Source of the DNA: Alloascoidea africana
Taxonomy: Eukaryota; Ascomycota; Alloascoideomycetes; Alloascoideales; Alloascoideaceae
Assembly (NCBI GenBank): GCA_030581615.1
Contig: JAKTTT010000001.1
Span: 682,001-746,000 of the forward strand
Length of the DNA: 64,000 bases
Direction: 5' to 3'
The position numbers and the translations under genes were made by a program. Positions 52,653 through 63,700 of this stretch are shown here, in pieces; the first letter of the stretch is position 1, and each line of letters begins with the position of its first letter. Under the pieces are notes generated by a model, which made no database searches, had not been told where the DNA came from, and saw only the letters and a program-made list of their open reading frames with translations.

Positions 52653-54011
52653 ATGGTTCCGCTGTTTAGATATTACAAGCTGGGGACATTACTGATAGCA
52701 ATATGTGTTTCTTACATGCTCGCTCGCAGAGTATATTGCGGTGAACTTTTGAATTTGAAGGAAGCATTAAGTCATCTTCCTTACAAGGGCCGGTCGACAC
52801 CAGCATTTGAAGGTACTGAACTTGGTAAAGAGATTAGTGGTATGAAGGAGGAATTGGCCTCACAAATGTCTCTGTTATCTCAAAATCTCAACAGACTAGA
52901 CGACTTGAAAAACTCTATCGGGAAATTTAACTCATGGAACGAAAAAATATTAAATCACCAGGAGAAGTTAGAAACGGAATTGAATAAGGAAAAAATGAAA
53001 ATATTGGGCAATTCCGAGGAAGATGGGGAATATGAACGAGAGAATGCTACTTTTGTTACTCTTGCCCGAAACAAGGATCTTTGGACTCTTGTACACTCCA
53101 TTAGAGATATAGAAGACCGTTTCAATATGAAATACAAATATGACTGGGTATTTCTCAATGACGAGCCTTTTACCGAAGAGTTCAAAAATGTGACCAGTTC
53201 ACTTATCTCTGGAACCACAAAATTCGGAGTAATTCCAGAAGAACATTGGAGTTATCCTGATTTTATCGATCAGCATAAAGCAAGTTTGGCACGGCTGGCT
53301 ATGGCCAAGGCCAAAATCATATATGGACATTCAGAATCGTATCGTCACATGTGTCGGTTTGAAAGTGGCTTTTTCTGGAGACATCCTTTGATGAATGAGT
53401 ACAAGTACTATTGGCGTGTGGAACCACATATTGGAATCATGTGTAATGTTGACTATGACGTTTTCAAGCTTATGAGAGAAAGGAACAAGACTTATGGGTT
53501 TGCGATTTCCATGTATGAGTTTGAATCGACGATTAAAACTCTTTGGCCTACAACGCTCAAATTTATAGAGATGCATCCCGAATATATAGCAGAGGATAAC
53601 ATGCTCCATTTTATCTCTGATGATAACGGTAAAAGCTACAACCTTTGTCATTTCTGGTCGAATTTTGAAATAGCAGATATGGATTTCTGGCGCAGTGAGG
53701 CCTACAGAAGTTATTTCCAGTTTTTGGATAGCGCTGGTGGGTTTTTCTACGAGAGATGGGGGGACGCACCCGTCCATTCATTAGCCGCTGCTCTGTTCCT
53801 ACCAAGAGATCAGATCCACTGGTTTGATGATATTGGTTATACACATCCGCCTTACACGACATGCCCCATTTCAAAGGCCACCCGATTGAGAAAACAATGC
53901 TATTGTGAACCAGAAGCAGACTTTACGTGGGCAGGATATAGCTGTATGAGTAAGTATTTTGAGTCTAACAACTATCCACGTCCTGAAGGTTGGGAAAATT
54001 ATGTGAAATAG
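52653..54011 (+). CDS. Alpha-1,2-mannosyltransferase, KRE2/MNT1/KTR family (GT15)
   Basis: A 452-residue type II Golgi membrane protein: a short cytosolic tail, one membrane anchor (about residues 10-25, GTLLIAICVSYMLA), a coiled-coil stem (about 60-115) and a GT15 catalytic domain. Family signatures: NATFVTLARNKDLWTLVHSI at the domain start, YDWVFLNDEPFTEEFK, YRHMCRFESGFFWRHPLM, YYWRVEPHI (metal/donor site, about 254-262), NLCHFWSNFEIADMDFWRS with the Glu proposed as nucleophile-like in Kre2, and GDAPVHSLAAALFLPR. These enzymes transfer mannose from GDP-mannose to O- and N-linked glycans of cell-wall proteins. Which KTR paralogue it is cannot be told. No intron. It is convergent with the TANGO2 homologue. 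Confidence 0.94.
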   Translation: MVPLFRYYKLGTLLIAICVSYMLARRVYCGELLNLKEALSHLPYKGRSTPAFEGTELGKEISGMKEELASQMSLLSQNLNRLDDLKNSIGKFNSWNEKILNHQEKLETELNKEKMKILGNSEEDGEYERENATFVTLARNKDLWTLVHSIRDIEDRFNMKYKYDWVFLNDEPFTEEFKNVTSSLISGTTKFGVIPEEHWSYPDFIDQHKASLARLAMAKAKIIYGHSESYRHMCRFESGFFWRHPLMNEYKYYWRVEPHIGIMCNVDYDVFKLMRERNKTYGFAISMYEFESTIKTLWPTTLKFIEMHPEYIAEDNMLHFISDDNGKSYNLCHFWSNFEIADMDFWRSEAYRSYFQFLDSAGGFFYERWGDAPVHSLAAALFLPRDQIHWFDDIGYTHPPYTTCPISKATRLRKQCYCEPEADFTWAGYSCMSKYFESNNYPRPEGWENYVK

Positions 54012-54307
54012 AACCAGGAACTCTTGGCTTGATGAAGTTTTTATAACGTTTTTTTGTATTTTTGCACTTTGCTTTTCTCGCTCCAGGGTAAACAAATAAT
54101 AGTAACTGTTTGAAACAGATAGCCGTACCAGACTTTTTAATACGTTTTTTTTTTATTATTAACTCCAAAATAGTAAGGGAACTTCTATTTTCTCATGATG
54201 GGTGTGACCCAAGGGGTATTTAAGGCACAAGTTATTGTAATATTGAGAACGACCCGGCGCGCGACTAAAATGACAGAGGATGCTATTCTTGTAGTATGAT
54301 GGTTGGT
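54012..54307. other. Convergent gap, KTR / TANGO2
   Basis: 296 bp between two 3' ends, with a T run at 54145-54154. Nothing else seen. Confidence 0.5.
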
Positions 54308-55338
54308 TCATGGCACTATCTGAAACTTGAATTTGTGTATGATGGGTTTCGAGTCGTCCAGTATGTCGTTTTCATGAAGTGTTTTTTCAACATAGGTTAC
54401 TTGTCCGTGCATATTAAGGAGGATAACAGTTTGTGTTCGTGTTCCGTAATGCTTGTTTGGTATTGTTGAAGATTGTTGTTTTTGCATATTCAAAAGTTTT
54501 GATATATTCACAGCAGGAATAAAGATCGAGTTCCGTAAAGCTTCAAAATAAGCATCTCTAGATCTGATAGAGTCTTCATGCGGAAACGTCTCTGTCGATA
54601 GAATATTAAACATTTCGTGAATCAAAGCATTTTCATCATATCCCTTTTCAACACAGGTTTTTATAGCAGACGCCAAATCCTCTTTGCCTCGTTTGACTTT
54701 TGGCCAAGGGTTTGTAATCAGGGAGTTTGAAAGACACAAAAATTCATTTTCCTCTGATTCTTTTGTACCTTCACGTTGTGGAGAAAGTCTGGTCTGTGAG
54801 TGACCTCCTCTGTTGTTAATAATGCTCAATCCTTCTCTCTTTCCTTCTGTGTGGGTTTTCAGCAGGGAATTGAGATCACCATAGACAAACGAAAATCCCG
54901 CTATCTCTGTATAGTCTTTGCCAAACATGTCTTTAACCCACTGTTCGGTGGCATCTGTGGACGAACCGCCATCACCAGTCGAGCTCAGAAACATCTTTGC
55001 CAATTGGCCCCTGGAGACCCTGCGAACAACGTCTTCATCTGTTCCAGGAGGCTCTCTGAAATTTAACAATACTGCTATCCGTCCAGCCGTGTTCACACCG
55101 ATCCAGGTTCCAGCGCCTGGCCGGGCCAGATCTGCAGGAGCCAGAATTCGTGTCTTGTTCCCTGTTTCCGTGAAACATGCGAATGCTGTGGGTCTGGAGA
55201 AGTACTCATCTCTATTATTCAGCAGGATGAGGGGACTGGGATGAGAAGCAGTTAGCTAGAACAAGCTATTGACGAAGGCAGGCTATGGCAGTATACTCAC
55301 TAGTCAGGATGGGCAGAGGTACAAAGCAGGATACACAT
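54308..55338 (-). CDS. TANGO2/NRDE-family protein, two exons
   Basis: Model complement(54308..55235, 55301..55338), 321 residues. Exon 1 encodes MCILLCTSAHPD plus two bases; the 65-nt intron has donor GTGAGT, branch GCTAACT and acceptor CCCAG, and exon 2 continues YPLILLNNRDEYFSRPT. This gives the family signature NRDE at residues 20-23 right after the N-terminal Met-Cys, then GAGTWIGVNTAGRIAVLLNFR. The C-terminal part has FPHEDSIRSRDAYFEALRNSIF and YGTRTQTVILLN, both typical. TANGO2 proteins are implicated in Golgi/ER organisation, lipid or haem handling; the molecular activity is debated, so no reaction is assigned. A chain starting in exon 2 alone would lose the NRDE motif, so the spliced start is preferred. 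Confidence 0.9.
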
Positions 55339-55350
55339 TTTCCTAAGGCC

Positions 55351-55385
55351 AAAATCCAAAATCCAAAATCCAAAATCCAAAATCA
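55351..55385. repeat. Heptanucleotide CCAAAAT tandem repeat in the TANGO2 leader
   Basis: About four to five units of CCAAAAT, starting 13 bp upstream of the TANGO2 ATG, so probably in the 5' UTR or core promoter. Copy number could vary between strains. Confidence 0.9.
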
Positions 55386-58300
55386 GGGAGATGGCGATAG
55401 TGATGAAAATGGAGAAGATGAGACCAGTGCTGTCTGGTCTAGACCTGCGATGGAGGTTTTCCAGCATAACCTCTTTACACTCGTTCGAAAAGTACAAAAG
55501 CCCCAAACCAAAAGGATCGGCTTTTGTTTCGTAGGAGGATCTTCACGAGGCCGTGCATGGCAAGCACGGGGAACTGAGAGCAAGAACAAGAGGAAGACCA
55601 GGAGTAGGAGTGAGACTGGGAATTGATATGGGAGTGCAAGCTCAAACCGGATAATCTTCCTGGGTCCGATCTCGCAGCGGGATTGCTTTGCGAATATCCT
55701 GGTCGTAGTCGTTGAAAGTGTGAAATTCATTTGGTCTATATCATCTATTCATTTTGTTAGGATTTGAATTGTACGCATTGGAGAAATCTACAGTGTATGT
55801 GTGCCTGGACCTAAACATGGAAAATGGACAAGGACTTAAGTTACACAAGCGTAGATTTTTGAACAGACAGTCGGCAGCGGTTTTGCAAACAGGCACAGAC
55901 ACAAATCACAAATCACAAATCACAAAACACAAAGCCCCCTTCTTTCCCCCGGCCGAATTACCAGTTTCAATGTTTGTTTTGATCCTCGTATAGATTGTAC
56001 CATTCTTTTCTTCCTTGAAAAAAAAAATGCGCAATGCTTGTCCCACAAGACAAGAAAAGACAAGACAAAAAGGAGGTGGAAGTAAGGCGAGGCTTGATTT
56101 CAAAACATTTTCTTGTGTCTGATATCGTTTCAGACCCTGTGTCTACTGTTCCTGATAGTATACAATTGAATAGCGTATTTTGTTAAAGTGTCAAGGGCAT
56201 TTCTTTTTTTTATCCATACAGAGGAGAAGCAAGTAGAAACACAGAGAACCCATCCACTTTGCAAACAGCCATCGCCAGCCTCGGTAAAATCATAGTCATC
56301 TTTATCGCAAGTCTGGACCTTATAGGTTGAGAGATAGACCTGGCATGGCTTTTTGCTCTTTGTACATGCATTGGGATAGTGTATGAATTTTTTGCTTCAT
56401 CTGGTAATATTCCACTTGTGCTGTAGACTCACCAGCATTACTAGGATAACTGGATTTTCATGACATGTCCCATCGCGAAAAATCAAAAGAGAGTGCGAAA
56501 AAATAGATTGAGTTGATTATACCCATAGCTTTGTGATGGTTACCATCTCGCTATTGATAGGTATACTTGCAAGTCTACTCGAGGAGAAGCACAAAGAGAA
56601 AAACCGTCATTTTTTAAATGTGAGATAAAAAGAAGGCGAATAGGAAAAGCCATCCATCTGGAAATTTCACAACCACGGGCATTGGGCCAAAAATTCAGAT
56701 CATGACTACTTGACTGGACGGAAAGCGAAGCATATGCCATGCGATCAGAAACTAGACTAGGATATGAAATGGATATCCAGGAAATGTCTCCTTGGCCTAA
56801 CCTTGAGCACCGCATGACCTGTGTTTGCCTTCTTTTTTTTTTTATAAAAAAAGAGTGGAGAAAGATAGTTGTCAAAAATGTTTTCCCATTGCTTTGGATA
56901 ATTACCAAGTGATGAGATACGACAATTGCAAAAGCATCAAAAAGAAATTCAAACGAGTCTAAAATACATTCAATTTTTTTTTCTTCACAGCCAATAATGT
57001 CTACCTACCTTTTACACTCTGAGTGTGGGTAAATGTGTGGGGAAAAGCTTCAGTATGAATTTTCTTGTCCAACAGTAAAGCAAAGTGCGATTGTATTTTA
57101 TTATGCCCATACATGTGGGTGGGGAGGATATGAGTATATAGCCAATATACTAGTTGTTCAAAACTCGATAAAAAGAGGAGAGGAATGAAGAGTGTAAAAA
57201 AGTAAAAAAGCAAAGTTCTATCCATTCAAGTGAAAATAATTAATCACTTTTAGACGAGCAAATAAAAACAGACATACAAATAAATAAATAAGTAATAAAA
57301 AAAATAGTAAGGCAGATCTGCGATAATAAATGTAGCACCGCCTATCGGTAGAAGCACAGAGAGTCGTCCTGTATATAATAGGCGACAACAAAAAAAACAA
57401 ACTAAAAGGACTAAACTTATGGAGAAGAGGTACGAAAGAATAATAAAGCTCATAATCAGCATAAAGATAAAGTCAAACATAAATGATAATTAATTATTTT
57501 TGTTTTTGTTGAACGCTTTGCTTTTCCGCTTACTGTCTATCTACATCTATTTTTTTTTTAGGGATTTTTTGCTGGTGGCTTGTAGCTTGTGTTCATTATG
57601 GATCTCTGACCGTTTGTGGCAAAAATCGCAGCTTTTAGTGTCCATCACCTCTATCATCTTCAGTCTGTGTATGATTTCCGATCGATCAATCGATCGATAA
57701 CACAAATCAAAAAAAGATAGGTCTCTTATGTGTGGTTCCAAAAATACCAGTAATCCGTATATATCCCATTCAACTCTTGTACCAACATCCAAAACGTTCA
57801 CTGCATATCCGTCAAGGAGGAAAAAGGAAGGGGCCAAGACTGGAGAATCGAAAATTATTGAATGGGGGAAGGGGGGAAAGAAGGAAAATGAGACGAAAAA
57901 CCAATCGCGAAGGGAAAGGTAATCTTAGGAGCTTTAACATATTCCCGAGGAGAGAAACACGCTTCTGGTGTCCGATTCCAATTTCGTCCCGCAATCCTTC
58001 GCTCGCACTCGTGGGTCCAGGATCCCATACTTGGCGTCTTTCCAACATCGCCAGCGCCAAGCTCAAGTTGAAGTTGAAGTTCAAGTTCAAGTTCAGGCTA
58101 TGCAAGAGCACGAGCACAAGTACAGACATGGACATGGACATGGACATATCTAGTGCGACCAACCAATCGATCGGGGATATCCAGAGGAGTGAGTCGGAAA
58201 TGCCTCCTCTTTCAAACGCAAACGCAGAGGGCAAAAAAAGATCTTCAACAAGTTGAAATATTGACACTTAGGGCTTAAGAAACCCCGAATGGATATTACC

Positions 58301-58811
58301 ATTTCCATTTTTTTCATTTTTAAACTCGTTTATTGGTTTTGTATGTTTAAGAAAAAAAAAAGATGGAACTAAATAATAATCCAATAATGATGATGATGAT
58401 GATAATAATAATAATAATAATAATAATGATAATCATAAGGAATTCGAAAATCAAAAAGAAAAAAGAAAAAAGGTGGGAAAGAAAAAACTAAACAATGGGG
58501 GAATTATGACATGAAGGTATTAAAAAACAAGTTTTTTTTTTTGCTTTAAAGCATACAAATAAAGACATGACGATGACAACTAATGCTTAGAAAATAGATA
58601 ACTGAGAAACCAAAAAAATTGTGTTGAAACAGAAACAGACTCAGAAACACCATGCTTTCAGAAAATAAATGAAGAAAATTAACAAACAAAACTTTTATCT
58701 TTATCTCGCTTCTTCTCCCGATGAGATTGTAATAGTGGTAGTGTATATAGATAAAAGGATGAGAATGATGATTGAGGGTAAAGGGAAAGGGAAAGGGCAA
58801 AAAAAAAAACA
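55386..58811. other. Long gap, TANGO2 to CENP-B-like gene
   Basis: About 3.4 kb with no credible gene. It holds compound hexamer arrays at about 58060-58150 (units GTTGAA, GTTCAA, then CATGGA), a trinucleotide array (listed separately), a short palindromic GATCGATCAATCGATCGAT at about 57678, and AGGGAAAGGGAAAGGGC just before 58811. Open frames at 57700-58270 on both strands are by-products of the repeats. Confidence 0.5.
58386..58433. repeat. ATG/ATA trinucleotide microsatellite
   Basis: A run of TGA/TAA-phased trinucleotides (ATGATG then AATAAT units). It lies about 380 bp downstream of the CENP-B-like gene's stop codon. Confidence 0.9.
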
Positions 58812-60725
58812 TTAATAGAACGGTGCAAATGGAATCAAACCTGCCTTTTTATAACCTTTTTCAATATTTTCCTTCGTCAGGGCAAAATACCGTGCTTTTT
58901 TCAAACACATGATCCATTCTTGTTTCATTACACGGGGTAAACCCATTGCCAACATTTCATCCATTTCATAGGCCATTCTATATTTCAAAGGACCAAAAAC
59001 ACTTAGATCTAGAGGTTGTAACATTTGTGAAGTACTTGGGGGCAATATCAACAGTTGAATGTTATGGGTTGCACAATAATCGAGAAAGTTGGATGTTATA
59101 TGTGTTGGATGTCCGTTATAAACAAGTAATCGGGTCTTGTGATTTGCCTTTAACCTTGTTGCTCTATCAAAAGAGTTTACAAGCCAGTCAAATAGAATAT
59201 GACTGCTTGTCCAGCCAGATTCACTACAGATGAATTGCCAGCTTTCATCTGTATCGTAGGGGAACCAGTTCCGATCAATGTATCGACCCTTAAACACTAT
59301 GTAAGGGTTTAGGGCTGTACGATCACCACAAATACATTCCAACTCTGTTATAATGTCCTCTCTGTGATGCTTTGCCTTAACTGTGCTATCAATAATAGCC
59401 CACCTTCTCTGGGATTCTCCAAGAATAAAACCTGTTTCATCAAGATTGTATACATTATCCTGCGTTATGCTGTATTTTGTAACGAGATATTCGTATCCTT
59501 TAAACCATCGTTTGAGAGCGGACTCTAGATATACACCAGTACGGTTTTTATCAATTGATTGACACAGATGAGAAGGCAGTTCTGTGTGACGTTTGAGGAA
59601 CCTCTGGATCCAGGCTTTACACGTCTTGTAGTCCGGTATTGTGGAAACGTGTGAAGATGAAAGGCCGTTTGCACCAGGTACGAGATTTTGGCTATGGGCA
59701 TGATGATTATGATGGCCGTTGAGACCACTGGCGGTGGAGTTTGAGCCAGCACCACCATTGGATCTATCGAAGAGAGAACCTACGGATCCACCGTTCGAGT
59801 GTGGAGCAGTTGGAGGAGGTGGCACGACCACCATGCCATTACCGTTCCCGTTGATTATGTGTCCGTTTTCGTTAATGTCGACTATCCGGTAGTCATCGCC
59901 GTAGCCGTTTGTTGTAGAGGCCTGGTGGACGAGACCCGGATCCGAAAACGAATTGATGTCGTTTGTGAGAACGTTGGGGGTCATATCTGCGTAGCCGTAG
60001 GCACTGGAAGAAGGCACGTAGGATGAGTATCTGTTGTTGTTTGTGGTGGAGCTTGTATTTGAGTTTGAGTTTGAGTTGGAATAGGAGCTTGAGCTTGAAT
60101 TTGAGCTTGGATAGTAACCTCCTCCTGTGTGGGACGAGGAAGAGGAAACTGAAGGATTTGTCATTGGCATTGAGGATGTGCCATAAACTCCAGCACCGTT
60201 TGAGTATCCTGAGAGTCCCAACTGGTGTTGATGGGACATATTGGGGTAGGCCGTGGGGTAGTAATAGGGACTAACGTTTTGGTGGCCGGGGGCTCCTGGT
60301 GCTCCTCCAGCACTGTATGAATTGCGAGGAGAAGAGGATGAGGAGGAGTAGTGGGAGAGCTGGGGAGATGAGGCAAGAGCCGGGGCAGCTGAAGGGGAAT
60401 CTGCTCTGGTGACTCGCTTGTTGATGATCTCTTTGACGAGTTCGTAGATGTGTCGATAAGTGCACGGATAACCACCAGCTGAGAGGGTTGCAACATACTG
60501 GACAAGCAGCCGTTCCTCGTTCATGGAGAGCAATTCCTCTTGCTGATGGGAGTTTGCGGGCTCTTTTGTCTTACGTCCCTTGACTCTGAAGTAGAGGGTT
60601 GTGTAGGGGATTCCATGGGCCCGAGCAGCGTCTTTGATGTTGGCATGGACGCCCTTTCCGAGCTCTGTGATGGCTGTTTTGATGCTCATCTCTCTTGGAG
60701 AGTTGACGTTTTTGACGGCGACCAT
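58812..60725 (-). CDS. CENP-B-like protein derived from a pogo/Fot1 transposase
   Basis: A 637-residue intact frame. N-terminal psq-type helix-turn-helix at about 12-52 (KDAARAHGIPYTTLYFRVKG); CENP-B/Tc5-type DNA-binding half at about 62-107; about 250 residues of Ser/Asn/Gly/Tyr-rich sequence (108-360); the second half of the same domain (KAWIQRFLKRHTELPSHL, 370-387); then a DDE_1 domain (about 418-580). Catalytic positions: Asp429 in NLDETGF, then Asn537 where LLxxDGHxSH is expected (here LLVYNGHPTH), then Asp573 in LQPLDLSVFGPLK. The 35-residue spacing between the last two is exactly that of Fot1 (DD35D). Asn at the second position should abolish transposition. Known domesticated relatives are CENP-B and fission-yeast Abp1/Cbh1/Cbh2. 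No flanking terminal repeats were found. It has regulator-style wide gaps on both sides. Probable role: DNA-binding chromatin or transcription factor (inference). Confidence 0.9.
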   Translation of the reverse strand: MVAVKNVNSPREMSIKTAITELGKGVHANIKDAARAHGIPYTTLYFRVKGRKTKEPANSHQQEELLSMNEERLLVQYVATLSAGGYPCTYRHIYELVKEIINKRVTRADSPSAAPALASSPQLSHYSSSSSSPRNSYSAGGAPGAPGHQNVSPYYYPTAYPNMSHQHQLGLSGYSNGAGVYGTSSMPMTNPSVSSSSSHTGGGYYPSSNSSSSSYSNSNSNSNTSSTTNNNRYSSYVPSSSAYGYADMTPNVLTNDINSFSDPGLVHQASTTNGYGDDYRIVDINENGHIINGNGNGMVVVPPPPTAPHSNGGSVGSLFDRSNGGAGSNSTASGLNGHHNHHAHSQNLVPGANGLSSSHVSTIPDYKTCKAWIQRFLKRHTELPSHLCQSIDKNRTGVYLESALKRWFKGYEYLVTKYSITQDNVYNLDETGFILGESQRRWAIIDSTVKAKHHREDIITELECICGDRTALNPYIVFKGRYIDRNWFPYDTDESWQFICSESGWTSSHILFDWLVNSFDRATRLKANHKTRLLVYNGHPTHITSNFLDYCATHNIQLLILPPSTSQMLQPLDLSVFGPLKYRMAYEMDEMLAMGLPRVMKQEWIMCLKKARYFALTKENIEKGYKKAGLIPFAPFY

Positions 60726-63700
60726 GTTTTTCCGTCCGGGTTATAATAGAATATGGAGATTAATTGTTGGATTCAGCAGAAGGACTGGGGCATTAGCCAG
60801 GATACGAAGGCTGGATCTTGGAGCTTTGGAGTGTTGGACGAGAAACCGCAGTCTGGAGAAAAACGAGCACGAGCCGGCTATTATATCATTTTCAAAAACA
60901 AGAACAGAATCAAAAAAGAAAAAGAAAAAGAAAAAGAAAAAGAAAAAGAAAAGGATTCGCTTCTTGTTGTATGTTCCTCTGCAGCTGCGCATTTACGACG
61001 GAACGTCATGCTCGTCGCCGAAACAGGCTCCCGCCGCACAGGCGCAGCGCGTGTGCACTGCAGCGCACTGCACTGCACCACATGCAACTGCATATACCGT
61101 GCACTGTGACAATGCACATGTGGACGTGCAGGTCCGCTTCTCTCTCTCCTTCTCTCTCTCTCTCTCACGTGCGTCTGCGGGTGCGCGTGGGAGGCCTCCG
61201 CAGACCGTTGCGATAATAGAAGTGCGAGCAAGAGTGCGAACAAAAGTGAAGAGGCTACAAGTAGTACAGTAGAGACAGAGATAACTGGGAGAATAGTGGT
61301 CCACAAGAGAAATGGGGCTTGTCGCGCTAAGCGCTGGTGGCCGTGGCTCTATGTTTCGCGGTCTGTGTTTGTGTTGGAGCCGGTGGTAGCTGTTGGCGGT
61401 TAGCAGTTAGTAGCTGTTTGCTGTGAACGAGAATGTGGACACAGCTTTTCTCCAAACAATGGGATTCTTTCTGGGGCTTGGCCTGAAATCATGAAAAGCG
61501 CATCAAGTAGTTCATGTCCTAACACTTTGATCCATCTTGTATTTCACGGACTCCGGAGCCCAGAGCCAGAGCCCAAGCCGGAGTCGCACTAGATACACTA
61601 CGATTTTCTGACAGGAATGGGCCGTGAGCTTTTTAGATATCTACTTGTTAACTCAACGATCCGAAGCTTCCAAAATGTGGAAAATAAATTTGAACCTCGT
61701 GGTAAGATGAGAAAAATAGACCCAATAAAAGTAAAAGATACAGCATAAAATTCGATGGTCAGATCTAGAAGCAAACAATACCAAAAAAAAAAAAAAAAAG
61801 AAAGATCAAAAGGTCCAATTTTTTTTCACATCTTATACCGTTCCATCATGTCATCGTTCGGTAAATGTCAAAAATTACACGCCATTTGGGACTGAAAGAA
61901 TGGAAGAGGTGGTTGTGTCGGAGCGAGTGAGTGAGTGAGTGAGTAAACCCATAGCCAACTCCACGTTGCACTTCATCCATCCTGTGAAGAGCAGCTAAAA
62001 AACAGAAACAGTAGATCGAAAACGGGCTGGCGTTGGCCATCGCTTATCGGTCTACACTTTTGTATTCTCAATTGAGTTTACCAACTCTTTCTCTCAGAGA
62101 CCAGTACTAGTAGTATCGGTGCTGTGCTGAGCTGAGCTGAGCTTGCCAGTTGTGTCCACTCGTTCATCCATCGGAGCCAAATCCTGTCTCGAGCATCAAT
62201 CCTTGGTGACTTTTCCTCTTTTCTTTTCACAATTGTGCAAATCTCTTACTAGTCCCGCCATGGCTTAAAATTGTTTTTCCATAAAAAGTAGAAACTCACC
62301 TTTAGAACCAGGATCTTTTCCCTTTTCCCTTTTCCCTTTTCGCTTTTTACCCTTTTCGCTCAACCTCTTGTCTTCTCTCCTATAGTCTGTGACACATAAG
62401 CTCCTGTTCTTCCCACGAGGAAAATAAGAATATTATTCACGTAGATGTACTCTCCTGAAAAGTCCCTTGAAATATTAACATCAAGGAGCCTCGTAGATAC
62501 AATGAACAAAATACCATGGGTGGAATTGAACAAAAAATCCTGTAAAAATAAACGGGATCTCCACTATCAAATACTCGGCTCTACCAACCAACCAACCAAT
62601 ATATACATTTTTAATCCTTGTCATTAGGCCCTCCACTATCAGTCCAGTCACTCAACTCTTGTCATTATATTTTTTCAAAACTATTTATTTTTACTTATAC
62701 TCCCTTTTTTTTTTGGCTCTCTCAGTAGAAGAAAAACAATAAATAATAAATATTTGACAAAAAATAAACGGGGTATAGTGTCAATATGGCTCATTGTCAA
62801 GCGGGATTAGCTGGGGGAAGGCCAAAAAAAAAGAGCATTGATCTACCTATTTTGTCTTTTTCTCCACCGCTTAACAATTTTTTTCCCTTTAATTTCATTC
62901 ATTTTCAATTTTTTCTTTTAGGTTTATTCCAATTCTCTCAACTTCTGCTTATGAACCTTTCCTAAATTCTACAAAAGATTGTAAATAAATGTGTGGCTTT
63001 TGTTCTTTTACTTTCTTTTTCTAATGGATGATGCTTAACAAGTCTGCACAAAGATTGTTGATGATCGATCGATCGATCGTCACTGCATAGGGCTAAACTC
63101 AGTAAAAAGATTCGTCTTTTTCGTTTCATCATCATCGGCTGTTTCACAGGCCAAAAAGCAAAAAGCCGGTGGAAAAGTCTTCTCTTTCTATTGTATGTAT
63201 TTGTCTATCTTTCTATCTGCCTGACAGAACCTCCTCCCCTCCCTTCTCCATCCTTATTTTCATGACCACTGTGGTGTCTTTTATAGCTAGAAATTTGCCG
63301 CAGTCCTGTAATATTTTTTTTTTTAAGTATATCCCGGATTGCTGGAGGCCTGTAAACGTTCAAACAAAACCTCCTGCTGTGCTCCCCTGTGCTGATGCTC
63401 ACACACGAGAGAGTCTGCCGGAGTAAGCTACTCCTCCTCCATGTCTAATCCCAACTCCGACTCGCGATTGAGATTCAAATTCAAATTCAGATTCCAATAT
63501 CTAAACCTATCCACGCGGTTCTTAATGACCTCAAACAGACACCCCAGGGTTGATCTCCCGATCGTACAGCTCCAATCCGAACCGCCAGCGGTGTAGAAAA
63601 GCAAGAAGCTGTGTCTTTGCATCTTCTCACGCAAGACTCGATATTTCATTATCGTTAACGCCATCATCATCACCAAACCCTCGCCTTTCTAACTTTTCTC

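Noticed and set aside
57700-58270. Overlapping open frames of 150-174 codons on both strands
   Set aside because: Both are driven by hexamer arrays and polypurine sequence, with no start context or domain.
8147-61171. CACGTG E-boxes near 8147, 26921, 41068, 45976, 49518 and 61166 as a shared regulatory code
   Set aside because: At the base composition seen here the hexamer is expected roughly eight or nine times in 64 kb by chance, and it also occurs inside the XDH coding region (near 22767). No enrichment can be claimed.
60634-61306. Several frames upstream of the CENP-B-like gene
   Set aside because: They encode Lys/Glu or Phe/Ser repeats from the AAAAAG array and CT-rich runs; overlapping frames on both strands are open.
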